A DNA stretch of 64,000 nt, from contig DAISGC010000002.1 in the NCBI GenBank assembly GCA_036823255.1, positions 1 to 64,000 of the forward strand, read 5' to 3'. Positions 43,665 through 52,164 of this stretch are shown here, in pieces. The stretch comes from UBA4658 sp002405485 (GTDB lineage: Bacteria; Planctomycetota; Phycisphaerae; Phycisphaerales; UBA1924). Each line of letters begins with the position of its first letter. Position 1 is the first letter of the stretch. The position numbers and the translations under genes are program-made. The notes under the pieces are model-generated. The model made no database searches and was not told where the DNA came from. It saw only the letters and a list, made by a program, of their open reading frames with translations.

Positions 43665-45266
43665 ATGCCGACGACCGCCTCTCCCATCCGCCGTGCCCTC
43701 CTTTCGGTGAGCGACAAGGCCGATCTGCTGCCCTTCGCAGAGGCGCTCAAGGCCCGCGGAGTCACCCTCGTTTCCACAGGCGGCACCGCCAAGGCCCTCC
43801 AGGCCGCGGGGCTTCCCGTTGTGCCCGTCGACACCATCACCGGCTTTCCCGAGGGACTCGACGGCCGGGGCAAGACCCTGCACCCCGGCGTCCACGGCGG
43901 GCTCCTCGCCATCCGCGACAACCCCGAGCACATGGCCTTCCTCGCCAAGCACAAGATCGAGCCCATCGATCTGGTCTGCATCAACCTCTACCCCTTCCAG
44001 CAGACCGTCGCCGATCCCAACGTCAGCTACTCGGCGGCGATCGAGAACATCGACGTTGGCGGGCCCGCCATGCTCCGCGCCTCGGCCAAGAACCACCAGT
44101 TCGTGACCGTCGTCACCTCGCCCAGGCAGTATGACCGGGTCATCCAGGAGATGGACTCGCACAACGGGTGCACCACGCCCGAGACCCGCGCCGAACTCGC
44201 CGCCGCCGCCTTCGCCCGCACCGCGGAGTACGACGCGGCCATCGCGAGCTTCCTCTCCCGGCGATCCCCCACCGTCTTCCCACAGATCCTCGACCTGCGG
44301 TACACAAAGGTCGATCAGCTCCGCTACGGCGAGAACCCACACCAGGAGGCCGCGCTCTATCGCGATCCCGCCTCCACCGGGCAGTCGGTCGTGAACGCGA
44401 CCCAGCTCCACGGCAAGCAGCTCTCGTTCAACAACATCAACGACGCGGCCAGTGCGCTCGAGTCCGTCAAGGCCCTGGCCCGACTCGCCACCGTCAACGG
44501 AAGAGCCAGCGCGGTCGTCGTCAAGCACACCAACCCCTGTGGGGGCGCGGTCGCCGACTCCGTCGCGCACGCAATCGCCCAGGCCATCGCCGGCGATCCA
44601 CGAGCCGCGTACGGCGGGATCCTCGCGTGCAGCAAGCCCATCGACGGTCAGGCCGCCGACGTCATCTCCGACGAACGCAACTTCCTCGAAGTCGTCGTTG
44701 CGCCTTCCTTCACCCCCGATGCGCTCGACACGCTCCGATCGCGCTGGAGCAGCATCCGTCTGCTCGCCGTCGGCGATCGCAGCCCCTCGACCGCCCGCAA
44801 GCTCGACTATCGATCGGTCCCCGGCGGGATGCTGGTGCAGGATCGCGACATCCGTTCCACCGACCCCGCGCTCTGGACGCACGCCGCCGGCCCCAAGCCC
44901 ACGCCCGCACAGATCGAGGCCGCACTGATCCTCGAGACCCTCTGCAAGTCCGTCACCTCCAACGCCATCGTCGTCGGTGGTCACGATGGGGCCTCCGTGC
45001 GCCTCTTCGGCGTCGGCTCCGGCCAGGTAGACCGTGTCTCGGCCTGCCGCCTCGCCATCGAGAAAGCCGGTACCCACGCCGACAACGCCATCGCCGTCGG
45101 CGACGCCTTCTTCCCCTTCCCCGACGGACCGAAGGTGCTCATCGACGCCGGCGTCAAGATGCTCGTCCACCCCGGCGGCTCCAAGCGCGACGAAGAAACC
45201 TTCGCCCTCTGCGCCGACCGCGGCGTGACGTGCATGGTCACCGGCGTGCGGCACTTCCGGCATTAG
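43665..45266 (+). CDS. purH: Bifunctional AICAR transformylase / IMP cyclohydrolase
   Basis: A 533-residue enzyme of the last two steps of IMP synthesis. The N-terminal MGS-like cyclohydrolase domain has 'ALLSVSDKADLLPFAEAL', 'LVSTGGTAKAL' and 'GKTLHPGVHGGLLAIR'. The C-terminal transformylase has 'RYGENPHQEAALYR', 'NINDAASALESVK' and the catalytic 'VVKHTNPCGGAV'. The end 'FFPFPDGP...GGSKRDEE' is canonical. Length is typical. Confidence 0.97.
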   Translation: MPTTASPIRRALLSVSDKADLLPFAEALKARGVTLVSTGGTAKALQAAGLPVVPVDTITGFPEGLDGRGKTLHPGVHGGLLAIRDNPEHMAFLAKHKIEPIDLVCINLYPFQQTVADPNVSYSAAIENIDVGGPAMLRASAKNHQFVTVVTSPRQYDRVIQEMDSHNGCTTPETRAELAAAAFARTAEYDAAIASFLSRRSPTVFPQILDLRYTKVDQLRYGENPHQEAALYRDPASTGQSVVNATQLHGKQLSFNNINDAASALESVKALARLATVNGRASAVVVKHTNPCGGAVADSVAHAIAQAIAGDPRAAYGGILACSKPIDGQAADVISDERNFLEVVVAPSFTPDALDTLRSRWSSIRLLAVGDRSPSTARKLDYRSVPGGMLVQDRDIRSTDPALWTHAAGPKPTPAQIEAALILETLCKSVTSNAIVVGGHDGASVRLFGVGSGQVDRVSACRLAIEKAGTHADNAIAVGDAFFPFPDGPKVLIDAGVKMLVHPGGSKRDEETFALCADRGVTCMVTGVRHFRH

Positions 45267-45298
45267 GTTCAGGGCAGGGCATGTGACGGGTCGCGGGT

Positions 45299-47920
45299 AT
45301 GGGGCTGTTCCAAAGTGATCCGAGCACGCCGAAACCCCGCGCGGCAGAGCTGCGTATCGTTGAACCAGTGGGTTCTCCACATCTCGTGGGAGGGAAGGTG
45401 CGAAACTCAGGAAGTAGCTTCACAAGTGCTCCGATTCTGCTCGCAGTGACGAGCAGTGCTGTTAGCGCAGTTACAGCAAGCGCCCTCGGATGGTCGATTT
45501 GGCTTCGGATCGGCGTCGGCGTGCTGGCCTTTGCGATCGTCGCACTCGCTTTCAACCTCCCTGCACTCTCGCGTGCCCTCAGCCCGCTCACCGGTCCAAA
45601 GCTCGAAAAGTTCATCGGCGAGGTCCACGACACGCCGACCAGGCGTGTGTGTGCGTCCGCCCTTCTCGTCTGTGTCGGGCTTTCGGTCTTCTGGCTCTCA
45701 CTCGGTGGCGGCCAATGGGCCTGGGCAACGTTCACGCTCGCGCTCGGCGGCACGTTGGTCTACTACGGCAAAAAGGCCTGTCCGATCGAACGTACGAAGC
45801 GAGGTGGGGCGTGCGTCGTCGTCGGGGCCTTCCTGATGTCGCTCTCCGCCAACTTCATCGCGGGCGCTCTCGCGGGCGACACCTCACTCGACAAATCGAT
45901 CGCCTCGCTGTCGGGAAACGTCCGAGAGATCGCCGTCCATGTCAACAAGCTGCTTCAAGGTCAGGAGAAGTTGGCTGAAGGCCAGGAGGAGATCAAGGAC
46001 GAACTCGCCGCACAGCGGAAGTTGCTCGAAGACTACTTCAGTCGCCCGAAGCCCGCTTCCAGTTCGTCCGATTCGGAAGTGATCCCACCCGAGGTCCTTG
46101 CGGCGGCCAGAGAGCTCATGAACTCCACCGACGCACGCGACCGCGCTGCTGCAGCGATTGTCAACAAGGAATGGGATGTGTGGCGCCGCGAGATCGATGC
46201 ACTCAAATCAACCAGCATTATCGAGAGCGCGATGGAGGTCAAGACGCTCGAAGGCGACGGGCTCTTTGCGCAGCAGAAGTTCGACGAGGCCATCGGACCG
46301 TATGAGGCCGCGTTCCAGCTCGATCCGACGAGCTTCGGTCATCGGATCAGACTGGCGAGAGCACTTCAACAAGCGCAACGCGGAGACTTGGCAGCCCAAC
46401 GGCGACGCGCCGCCGAGATCTATCGCGAGACTCTTCAGAGGACTTCGCTGAGCCCGGATCGCCAGGCGCTGATCCGGAACAACCTTGGCACGGCCCTCAG
46501 CGACCAAGCCGAGACGAACGCGGCTGAGGAGCGGGCCCGGCTGCTCGCTGAAGCCGTTGACGCCTATCGCTCGGCTTTGCACGTTCGGACTCGAGAGTCC
46601 CTCCCAGAAGAATGGGCGATAACCCAGAACAATCTGGGCAACGCTCTGCGCGACCAAGCCGAGGCGAGTGCGGGCGAGGAGCGGGCCCGCCTCCTTTCTA
46701 AAGCCGCTGACGCCTATCGGTGGGCCTTACAGGTGCACACCCGCGAGACGTCCCCACTGGACTGGGCGATGATCCAGAACAACCTCGGCACCGTCCTCAG
46801 CGACCAAGCCGATGCCGAAGCGGGCGTGGAGCGGGCCCGTCTGCTCACCGAAGCGGTCGCCGCCTATCGCGCGGCCCTGCAGGTGCAAACCCGAGATACG
46901 ATCCCACGAGACTGGGCGTTGACGCAGAACAACCTCGGCCACGCCTTGCAAAGGCAAGCCGACGCATGCGCAGGCGCGGACCGCGCCCGACTGCTTGCCG
47001 ACGCCGTCGCCGCCTATCGCAATGCCCTCTACGTTCGGACCCGAGAAACGCTCCCACTGGACTGGGCGATGACCCAGAACAATCTTGGCAACGTATTCAG
47101 CGACCAAGCCGAGGCGAGCACGGGCGTCGAGCACGCCCGACTGCTTGCCGACGCTGTCACCGCCTTTCGCGAGGTCCTGCAAGTGTACACCCGAGAGGCG
47201 CTCCCACAGGACTGGGCGACGACCCAGACCAACCTTGGCAATGCCCTCAGCCACCAAGCCAGGGCGAGCGCGGGTGTGGACCGCGCCCGACTGCTTGCCG
47301 ACGCTGTCACCGCTTTTCGCGAGGCCTTGCAAGTGCAAACCCGAGAAACGCTCCCACAGGACTGGGCGATGACCCAGAACAACCTTGGCAATGCACTCAG
47401 CGACCAAGCCGAGACGAGCGCGGGCGAGGAGCGGGCCCGCCTGCTGACTGAAGCCGTTGACGCTTATCGGTCGGCCCTGCACGTTCGGACTCGAGAGACG
47501 TTCGCAGAGCGCTGGGCCGGGACCCAGAACAACCTGGGCATCGCCCTCCGCCGCCAAGCCGCGGCGAGCGCGGGTGTGGACCGCGCCCGACTGCTTGCCG
47601 ACGCTGTCACCGCTTTTCGCGAGGCCTTGCAAGTGCAAACCCGAGAAACGCTCCCACAGGACTGGGCGATGACCCAGAACAACCTTGGCATCACGCTCCT
47701 CGCAATTCTGGAGTACAGAGCAGAGGACCCTTGCCCCCTCCTCCGTCAGGCCATCGCGCGGATCAAGGGTTCACTGACGGTCTACACCGGGACGGACTTT
47801 CCGCAGCAGCACATTGCGGCCACTAAGCTGCTTCAAGACCTTCGACGGCTCTACGAGCGACACGCATGCCATGGTGGCGAACGTGGTTTGCCCTTCGATG
47901 AGATTCCCCCAGCAGATTGA
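45299..47920 (+). CDS. Membrane-anchored TPR repeat protein with 150-bp tandem units
   Basis: An 873-residue protein of unknown function. The N-terminus has about five hydrophobic segments between residues 42 and 200, then a coiled-coil (about 205-250, 'LLQGQEKLAEGQEEIKDELA'), a linker and a run of 50-residue TPR-like repeats from about residue 384 to 800. A typical unit is 'LPQDWAMTQNNLGNALSDQA' followed by a RARLLADAVTAFREAL helix. Such repeats are widespread in TPR proteins tied to signalling or CHAT-type proteases, but no effector domain is present here. It starts 32 bp after purH with no good ribosome site. The tandem DNA suggests recent copying. Confidence 0.85.
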   Translation: MGLFQSDPSTPKPRAAELRIVEPVGSPHLVGGKVRNSGSSFTSAPILLAVTSSAVSAVTASALGWSIWLRIGVGVLAFAIVALAFNLPALSRALSPLTGPKLEKFIGEVHDTPTRRVCASALLVCVGLSVFWLSLGGGQWAWATFTLALGGTLVYYGKKACPIERTKRGGACVVVGAFLMSLSANFIAGALAGDTSLDKSIASLSGNVREIAVHVNKLLQGQEKLAEGQEEIKDELAAQRKLLEDYFSRPKPASSSSDSEVIPPEVLAAARELMNSTDARDRAAAAIVNKEWDVWRREIDALKSTSIIESAMEVKTLEGDGLFAQQKFDEAIGPYEAAFQLDPTSFGHRIRLARALQQAQRGDLAAQRRRAAEIYRETLQRTSLSPDRQALIRNNLGTALSDQAETNAAEERARLLAEAVDAYRSALHVRTRESLPEEWAITQNNLGNALRDQAEASAGEERARLLSKAADAYRWALQVHTRETSPLDWAMIQNNLGTVLSDQADAEAGVERARLLTEAVAAYRAALQVQTRDTIPRDWALTQNNLGHALQRQADACAGADRARLLADAVAAYRNALYVRTRETLPLDWAMTQNNLGNVFSDQAEASTGVEHARLLADAVTAFREVLQVYTREALPQDWATTQTNLGNALSHQARASAGVDRARLLADAVTAFREALQVQTRETLPQDWAMTQNNLGNALSDQAETSAGEERARLLTEAVDAYRSALHVRTRETFAERWAGTQNNLGIALRRQAAASAGVDRARLLADAVTAFREALQVQTRETLPQDWAMTQNNLGITLLAILEYRAEDPCPLLRQAIARIKGSLTVYTGTDFPQQHIAATKLLQDLRRLYERHACHGGERGLPFDEIPPAD
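46448..47697 (+). repeat. Tandem 150-bp repeats within the TPR gene
   Basis: Eight consecutive 150-bp units, plus the start of a ninth, encode the TPR segments; units begin near 46448, 46598, 46748, 46898, 47048, 47198, 47348, 47498 and 47648. The 128 bp at 47263-47390 are identical to 47563-47690, exactly two units apart, which points to a recent duplication or gene conversion. Confidence 0.9.
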
Positions 47921-48125
47921 TCCCAAAGTCGCTGGCCCTGTCATGGCGACAGCGAACCTTGAAGATCGCGAACACACCGCACGGCACACATCCTTCCACT
48001 CAAGCCCCCGCGCACATTCTGACGTGAATAACGCTCGTCGGACTTCCGGGTAAAGGTTTCGTCAGGTCTCTGCGCATCCGCTTTCGGTCGATAGCCGGGT
48101 TGTCGTTGGCCTTCCTATGCTCTTT

Positions 48126-48163
48126 GAGTCACACTGTGGCTCATCGGTCGCTGAAAGGCGACC
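48126..48163 (+). promoter_or_regulatory. Two inverted repeats before the HNH gene
   Basis: GAGTCACA-C-TGTGGCTC (48126-48142) is an imperfect 17-bp palindrome. GGTCGC (48146-48151) and GCGACC (48158-48163) form a stem ending 12 bp before the start codon. They may control transcription or translation of the nuclease gene. Confidence 0.3.
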
Positions 48164-48175
48164 ATCGGGTGATGT

Positions 48176-48913
48176 ATGAGTAGTCCGAGGAACAAACCCA
48201 GCGTTCCCAAGCTGCCCACCGTTGAGGAGGCGGCTGGAGCTATGGAGCCCGAGCCACTCATCCCCGCCGCGGCGTTTGTCCAAGGCGGGGCCGCCATCAG
48301 CGCTCTGGACTACAAGGTGCTCGTCCTCAATCGCGCGTTTGTCGCGGTCCGTGTCATCTCGGCCAAGCGGGCCTTCTGCCTGCTGCTGAAGGACATCGCC
48401 GAGGTGATCCACGTCGAGAACGGGCAGTACGTGAACTACGACTTCGAGTCGTGGGCCGAGGTCAGCCAGATGGCCCGCAGCTTCGAGCCCGACAAGCATG
48501 ACTGGGTGAAGACGGTGCGATTCGACATGGCCGTCCCGCGGATCATCCGGCTGCTTGGCTATGACCGCCTGCCGGCCCAGATCGTCAAGCTCAACCGTCG
48601 GAATCTCTTCGCCCGCGACCGCAACCAGTGCCAGTACTGCGGGAAGCACTTCCCGACCAACGAACTCTCGATCGACCACGTCCTCCCCCGCGCCCAGGGC
48701 GGCGGGGACTCGTGGGAGAATCTCGTGTGCGCCTGCATCAAGTGCAACGCCCGCAAGGGCGGCCGCCCGCCCGAGCAGGCCCACATGCACATGATCCGCA
48801 AGCCCGTCAAGCCCAAGCGCAATCCGCTCATCTCTATCCGCCTCGGTCAGGATCGCTACTCGAGCTGGAAGGCCTTCCTCGACGACGCGTACTGGAACGT
48901 CGAACTGAAATAG
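48176..48913 (+). CDS. HNH endonuclease family protein
   Basis: A 245-residue protein with a C-terminal HNH domain: zinc-binding 'QCQYCGKHFP' (Cys152, Cys155) and 'CACIKCNARKGGRPPEQAHM' (Cys187, Cys190), with the catalytic 'SIDHVLPRAQGGGDSWENLV' (Asp167-His168, Asn182). The N-terminal ~130 residues ('VLVLNRAFVAVRVISAKRA') are typical of a conserved bacterial group sometimes named McrA-like. There is no adjacent methylase, so restriction is unlikely to be its role; a DNA-repair or processing job is possible. It carries no signal peptide. Confidence 0.92.
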   Translation: MSSPRNKPSVPKLPTVEEAAGAMEPEPLIPAAAFVQGGAAISALDYKVLVLNRAFVAVRVISAKRAFCLLLKDIAEVIHVENGQYVNYDFESWAEVSQMARSFEPDKHDWVKTVRFDMAVPRIIRLLGYDRLPAQIVKLNRRNLFARDRNQCQYCGKHFPTNELSIDHVLPRAQGGGDSWENLVCACIKCNARKGGRPPEQAHMHMIRKPVKPKRNPLISIRLGQDRYSSWKAFLDDAYWNVELK

Positions 48914-48990
48914 CCAAACCCGGCGTGGCCCTTGGTGGCCCGCCGGGTCGTCGCTCGCACATTGCCGGACTGCACCGCCCCGTTCGATCC

Positions 48991-49416
48991 TCAGGCGCCG
49001 ATCGCCACGCCGCCGAACGCCTCGGCGAAGTCGAACACGCCCTTGAAGTCTTCGAAGCTGTCGCGGTCGCCCGCCCGCAGCTCCTTGCGGTCGATCATCG
49101 CGTACACGATCACCCCGAAATCCTCGGTCTTCTTCACACCCCAGCGCGTCAGCACCGTCCCCGCGAGCAGGCCATACCGCTGCAACGCCAGATCACGCAG
49201 CCCCAGGCAAAGCTGCTGCCCGGAGACATGCCGCTGATCCTCGATCGGTTCGGCCAGATCGGTCGCCAAGCCGCGAGAGCACTCGCGCTCCGCCTCGGCG
49301 TGCACCGTCTCGACCGTATGGCGCAGGCCATCGCGGACGAACTCAAACGCCTCTTCGGGAAACTCAGCGGCCCGAGATCGGATCGCCGACCAATCCACAC
49401 TGCTGCTGCTTTTCAC
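48991..49416 (-). CDS. Minf_1886-like conserved protein
   Basis: A 141-residue protein matching the planctomycete/verrucomicrobial family annotated Minf_1886. Recognisable are 'VDWSAIRSRAAEFPEEAFEFVRDGL' split over the N-terminus, 'RHVSGQQLCLGLRDLALQRYG', 'VLTRWGVKKTEDFGVIVYAMI' and 'FKGVFDFAEAF'. Function is unknown. A GTG at 49416 with AGGAG about 11 nt upstream is preferred over the far upstream ATG at 49572, whose extra 52 residues do not fit the family. It is followed by 77 bp of nothing and convergent with the HNH gene. Confidence 0.8.
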   Translation of the reverse strand: MKSSSSVDWSAIRSRAAEFPEEAFEFVRDGLRHTVETVHAEAERECSRGLATDLAEPIEDQRHVSGQQLCLGLRDLALQRYGLLAGTVLTRWGVKKTEDFGVIVYAMIDRKELRAGDRDSFEDFKGVFDFAEAFGGVAIGA

Positions 49417-49620
49417 GGGCCGTTCGCTCCTGAACTGCAACGACGCTCGATCATCCCACGAGCCCAGAATGATAGCCCCACGCCCCGGAATATCGACACG
49501 CCGGCAGGTTTCTCCAAAGTCCCACTGCGCATCGATCCGGACAATCTCCGTCCTGCTCGCTTCGAGCCGCAACCCGCGCGGGACTTCCTCCCTCCTCCAC
49601 GCGCCAGCTTCACCAGATTC

Positions 49621-50349
49621 TCACTCTTCCCATCCGACCACGACCCAGCGCAGCGGCGCACGAACCCACGCGCCCGCACTTCCGATCCCGATTCGGGGCG
49701 TCCGGCGGATCACCCGCCTTGGAATCGGCCGCAGCCCCGCACCCGGCTCGGCGATCCACAGCTCCCGTCCGCCGACCAGATCCACACCGTTGTGAGCAAG
49801 GTTCACATCCATCGCCTGGCAGAGCTTCCCCGGTCCGGAGCACAAGTCCCTGACCCGGCAGGCCGCGGCCGGATTGCCGAACCTCCGCTCGGCCATCGCA
49901 GAGCACCCCAGCATCGGGTGCACGGCGCGAATGAGCACGGCGACCGGCTCATCCACCTCGCCGCACACCACGTTCATGCAATGGTGCATGCCATAGGTGA
50001 AGTACACGTACAGCGTGCCCGCGCGGGCGTACATCATCTGGTTCCGGTGCGTCCGCCGTCCGCCGTAGGCGTGCGAGGCGCGATCCTTGACCCCGACGTA
50101 TGCCTCGGTCTCCACGATGCGCCCTGCCAGCAGGAGGCCGCCGCCGAGGTCGCGCACGAGCACGCGACCGATCAGGGTTCGGGCAAGCTGGCGGGCGCCG
50201 ACGGCGAATCGGTCCTCACGCCAGCGCTCGGCGGCGATGCGATCGATCGCCGGTTCGAGCGTCACATCAGATCCGATCGACTCGCTCCGTCGCCGCGTGG
50301 TCTGTCGCCGCTGCCGACTCGGGCGAGGTTGATGCGATCGGGATGCCAT
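49621..50349 (-). CDS. 3-methyladenine DNA glycosylase (AAG/MPG family)
   Basis: A 242-residue base-excision enzyme that removes alkylated purines. Seen are 'RIVETEAYVGVKDRASHAYG', 'RRTHRNQMMYARAGTLYVYF' and 'TYGMHHCMNVVCGE', including the catalytic Glu in 'ETEAY' and the Tyr that intercalates. 'LCSGPGKLCQAMDVN' is the usual binding loop. The N-terminal ~40 residues are basic and not conserved, so a later start cannot be excluded. It begins 3 bp after the ccsA stop, in the same operon. Confidence 0.93.
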   Translation of the reverse strand: MASRSHQPRPSRQRRQTTRRRSESIGSDVTLEPAIDRIAAERWREDRFAVGARQLARTLIGRVLVRDLGGGLLLAGRIVETEAYVGVKDRASHAYGGRRTHRNQMMYARAGTLYVYFTYGMHHCMNVVCGEVDEPVAVLIRAVHPMLGCSAMAERRFGNPAAACRVRDLCSGPGKLCQAMDVNLAHNGVDLVGGRELWIAEPGAGLRPIPRRVIRRTPRIGIGSAGAWVRAPLRWVVVGWEE

Positions 50350-50352
50350 CGA

Positions 50353-52164
50353 TCACGCGTAGGCGTGCAGGCCCGGGAGCAGCAGGTTCACCCCGAAGTA
50401 GGTCCAGAGCATCACCACAAAGCCGATGATGCTCAGCCAGGACGTCGTCAATCCGCGGTTCTTGAGCGGGGTCAGGCGAACGTGGATGACGATGAGGTAC
50501 ACGATCCACGTGACCAGGGCCCAGAGCTCCTTGGGGTCGAACGCCCACCACCTGCCCCAGGAGTGATCGGCCCACCACGCGCCAAGCAGAATGCCCACGC
50601 CCAGCGTCCAGAACGCCAGTTGCAGCACGATCATCTGCGCCTTGTCCAGATCCGAAAGCACCCGGGCCGTGCTGGTGGAGCGCCCGTCTGCGCCAAGTCC
50701 GAGCGCCTCCCCGCTCGCGGCGGCGAAGCTGTCGGGCTCTGCGCCAGCCGACCCGGCGGCGCCCGCGACGGCGGGTTCAGCGCGGAACTTCGCCGCATAG
50801 TGCGTGCCGATGTAGAACAAGCTGATCATGAACCCAAGCGCGATGAGCCCATAGCTCACCAGCACCGTGGTGACGTGGTACTTCAGGAGCACGCTCGTGT
50901 TCAGGATCGGCGCTTCACGCTCCACGCTCACGCCGGGGATTCCGGTCTGCGTCGCGGTGACCAGCACCATGAAGCCCACGCCCGCGGCGGCCGCTCCGAA
51001 CAGCCATTGCCTCCGGATGAGCATGATCACCGTTCCCACCAGCGTCGCAAACAGGCTCAGCCCGGTCATGGACTCGAACTGGTTCTGGATCGCAAAGCGC
51101 TCGGCGATGATGCACCGGCTCACGAAGCCGAACCCGTGCATGCCGATCGCCCCCGCAAGCGCGACAAAGCCCAGCACCGCGAGCCACTTTCGGCCCGTGC
51201 CAAAGGCCAGCAGCAATCCCACGAGCGCAAGGGCGTAGAACCAGTACCCCCACTCGAACGCGTTCACGCGGTTGTACGCCGCCTCGAGCGCACGCCGGGC
51301 ATCCGGGTACGTCGCCGCGTTGATCTTCGGGAGTTCCGCGGCGAGGGACGCGATGGCCCTGTTCGCCCGCTCCGCGTCGCCCGCTCGCCACGCCGCACCA
51401 AGCTCCGCGGCCGCCACCCGCGCGGGCGCATCGCTCGGGAGTTCGGCCAGATGCCGCCACGGCTCATCCGGGCCGGAGGACGCGACCATCTTCAGGTTCC
51501 GCCACGAGTGCTGATAGGTCAGCAGAGCGTTGCGAATCTCGTCCAGACCCTTGGCATATCCGGGCTCCAGGCCATATCGAGACGTGACCGCTTCCAGATT
51601 CTCCGCGAGCTTGGAGGGCTTCAGCCGACCCACCCGCTTCCACCACTCGCGCTCCTCCGCGCTCGCGTACGCCTGCTCGAGCACCGCTTCGCGCAGCGGA
51701 AGGAACTCCACGTGCACCAGCGGTCGATCCACGTAGTACCCCGGATCGATCACCAGATCCATGAACGTGAACAGCGGGTCATACTTGAGCTTCTTGGCGT
51801 GCTGGGGGGACCGGGGATCGACGATGAAGTCCTGATAGTCCTGCCGGCCCATGATCACCCGGATCGTCTCGCGGGCCAGCGTGTCGATGATCTTGATCCG
51901 GCCCTGGTGATAGAGCGCAAGGTCCCGCAGCGGCTCGATGTTCACCTGCCGGCTGAAGGCGTGCTTCTGCTCGGTGTTCTGGGTCGTCGGCTCCGGCTGG
52001 CCGAAAGGGTTCTGCAGTTCCTGTTCGGCCTGACCGTCGCTCAGGATGTTGTCCCGAGGGTGAGCATTGCCGGCTGGCGCGGTCTGCGACCACGCCGACG
52101 TCACTGCTCCGCCGAGCGTGAGGATCCAGACCAGCGCGCCACACACCACAGTCCGTGCGTTCAT
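50353..52164 (-). CDS. ccsA: Cytochrome c biogenesis protein CcsA-like (system II)
   Basis: A 603-residue membrane protein carrying the heme-handling WWD signature ('SWGRWWAFDPKELWALV') and the conserved His residues around it. It exports and attaches heme to CxxCH cytochromes together with ResB. A signal segment and a long ~250-residue extension outside the membrane ('IEPLRDLALYHQGRIKIID', 'DPLFTFMDLVIDPGYY') precede the ~10 helices, as in other planctomycete proteins. ATG at 52164 overlaps the ResB-like gene stop by four bases, so they are coupled. It would mature ActA, ActE and CtaC. Confidence 0.92.
   Translation of the reverse strand: MNARTVVCGALVWILTLGGAVTSAWSQTAPAGNAHPRDNILSDGQAEQELQNPFGQPEPTTQNTEQKHAFSRQVNIEPLRDLALYHQGRIKIIDTLARETIRVIMGRQDYQDFIVDPRSPQHAKKLKYDPLFTFMDLVIDPGYYVDRPLVHVEFLPLREAVLEQAYASAEEREWWKRVGRLKPSKLAENLEAVTSRYGLEPGYAKGLDEIRNALLTYQHSWRNLKMVASSGPDEPWRHLAELPSDAPARVAAAELGAAWRAGDAERANRAIASLAAELPKINAATYPDARRALEAAYNRVNAFEWGYWFYALALVGLLLAFGTGRKWLAVLGFVALAGAIGMHGFGFVSRCIIAERFAIQNQFESMTGLSLFATLVGTVIMLIRRQWLFGAAAAGVGFMVLVTATQTGIPGVSVEREAPILNTSVLLKYHVTTVLVSYGLIALGFMISLFYIGTHYAAKFRAEPAVAGAAGSAGAEPDSFAAASGEALGLGADGRSTSTARVLSDLDKAQMIVLQLAFWTLGVGILLGAWWADHSWGRWWAFDPKELWALVTWIVYLIVIHVRLTPLKNRGLTTSWLSIIGFVVMLWTYFGVNLLLPGLHAYA

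Noticed and set aside
43380..45380. 666-residue minus-strand frame over purH
   Set aside because: Gly/Asp-rich antisense shadow; purH motifs are complete on the plus strand.
46448..47697. CRISPR-like array
   Set aside because: The 150-bp periodicity is in-frame protein repeat with no short repeat/spacer pattern and no cas genes.
48176..48913. Restriction-modification system
   Set aside because: The HNH protein has no methylase or specificity subunit nearby, so a restriction role is not supported.
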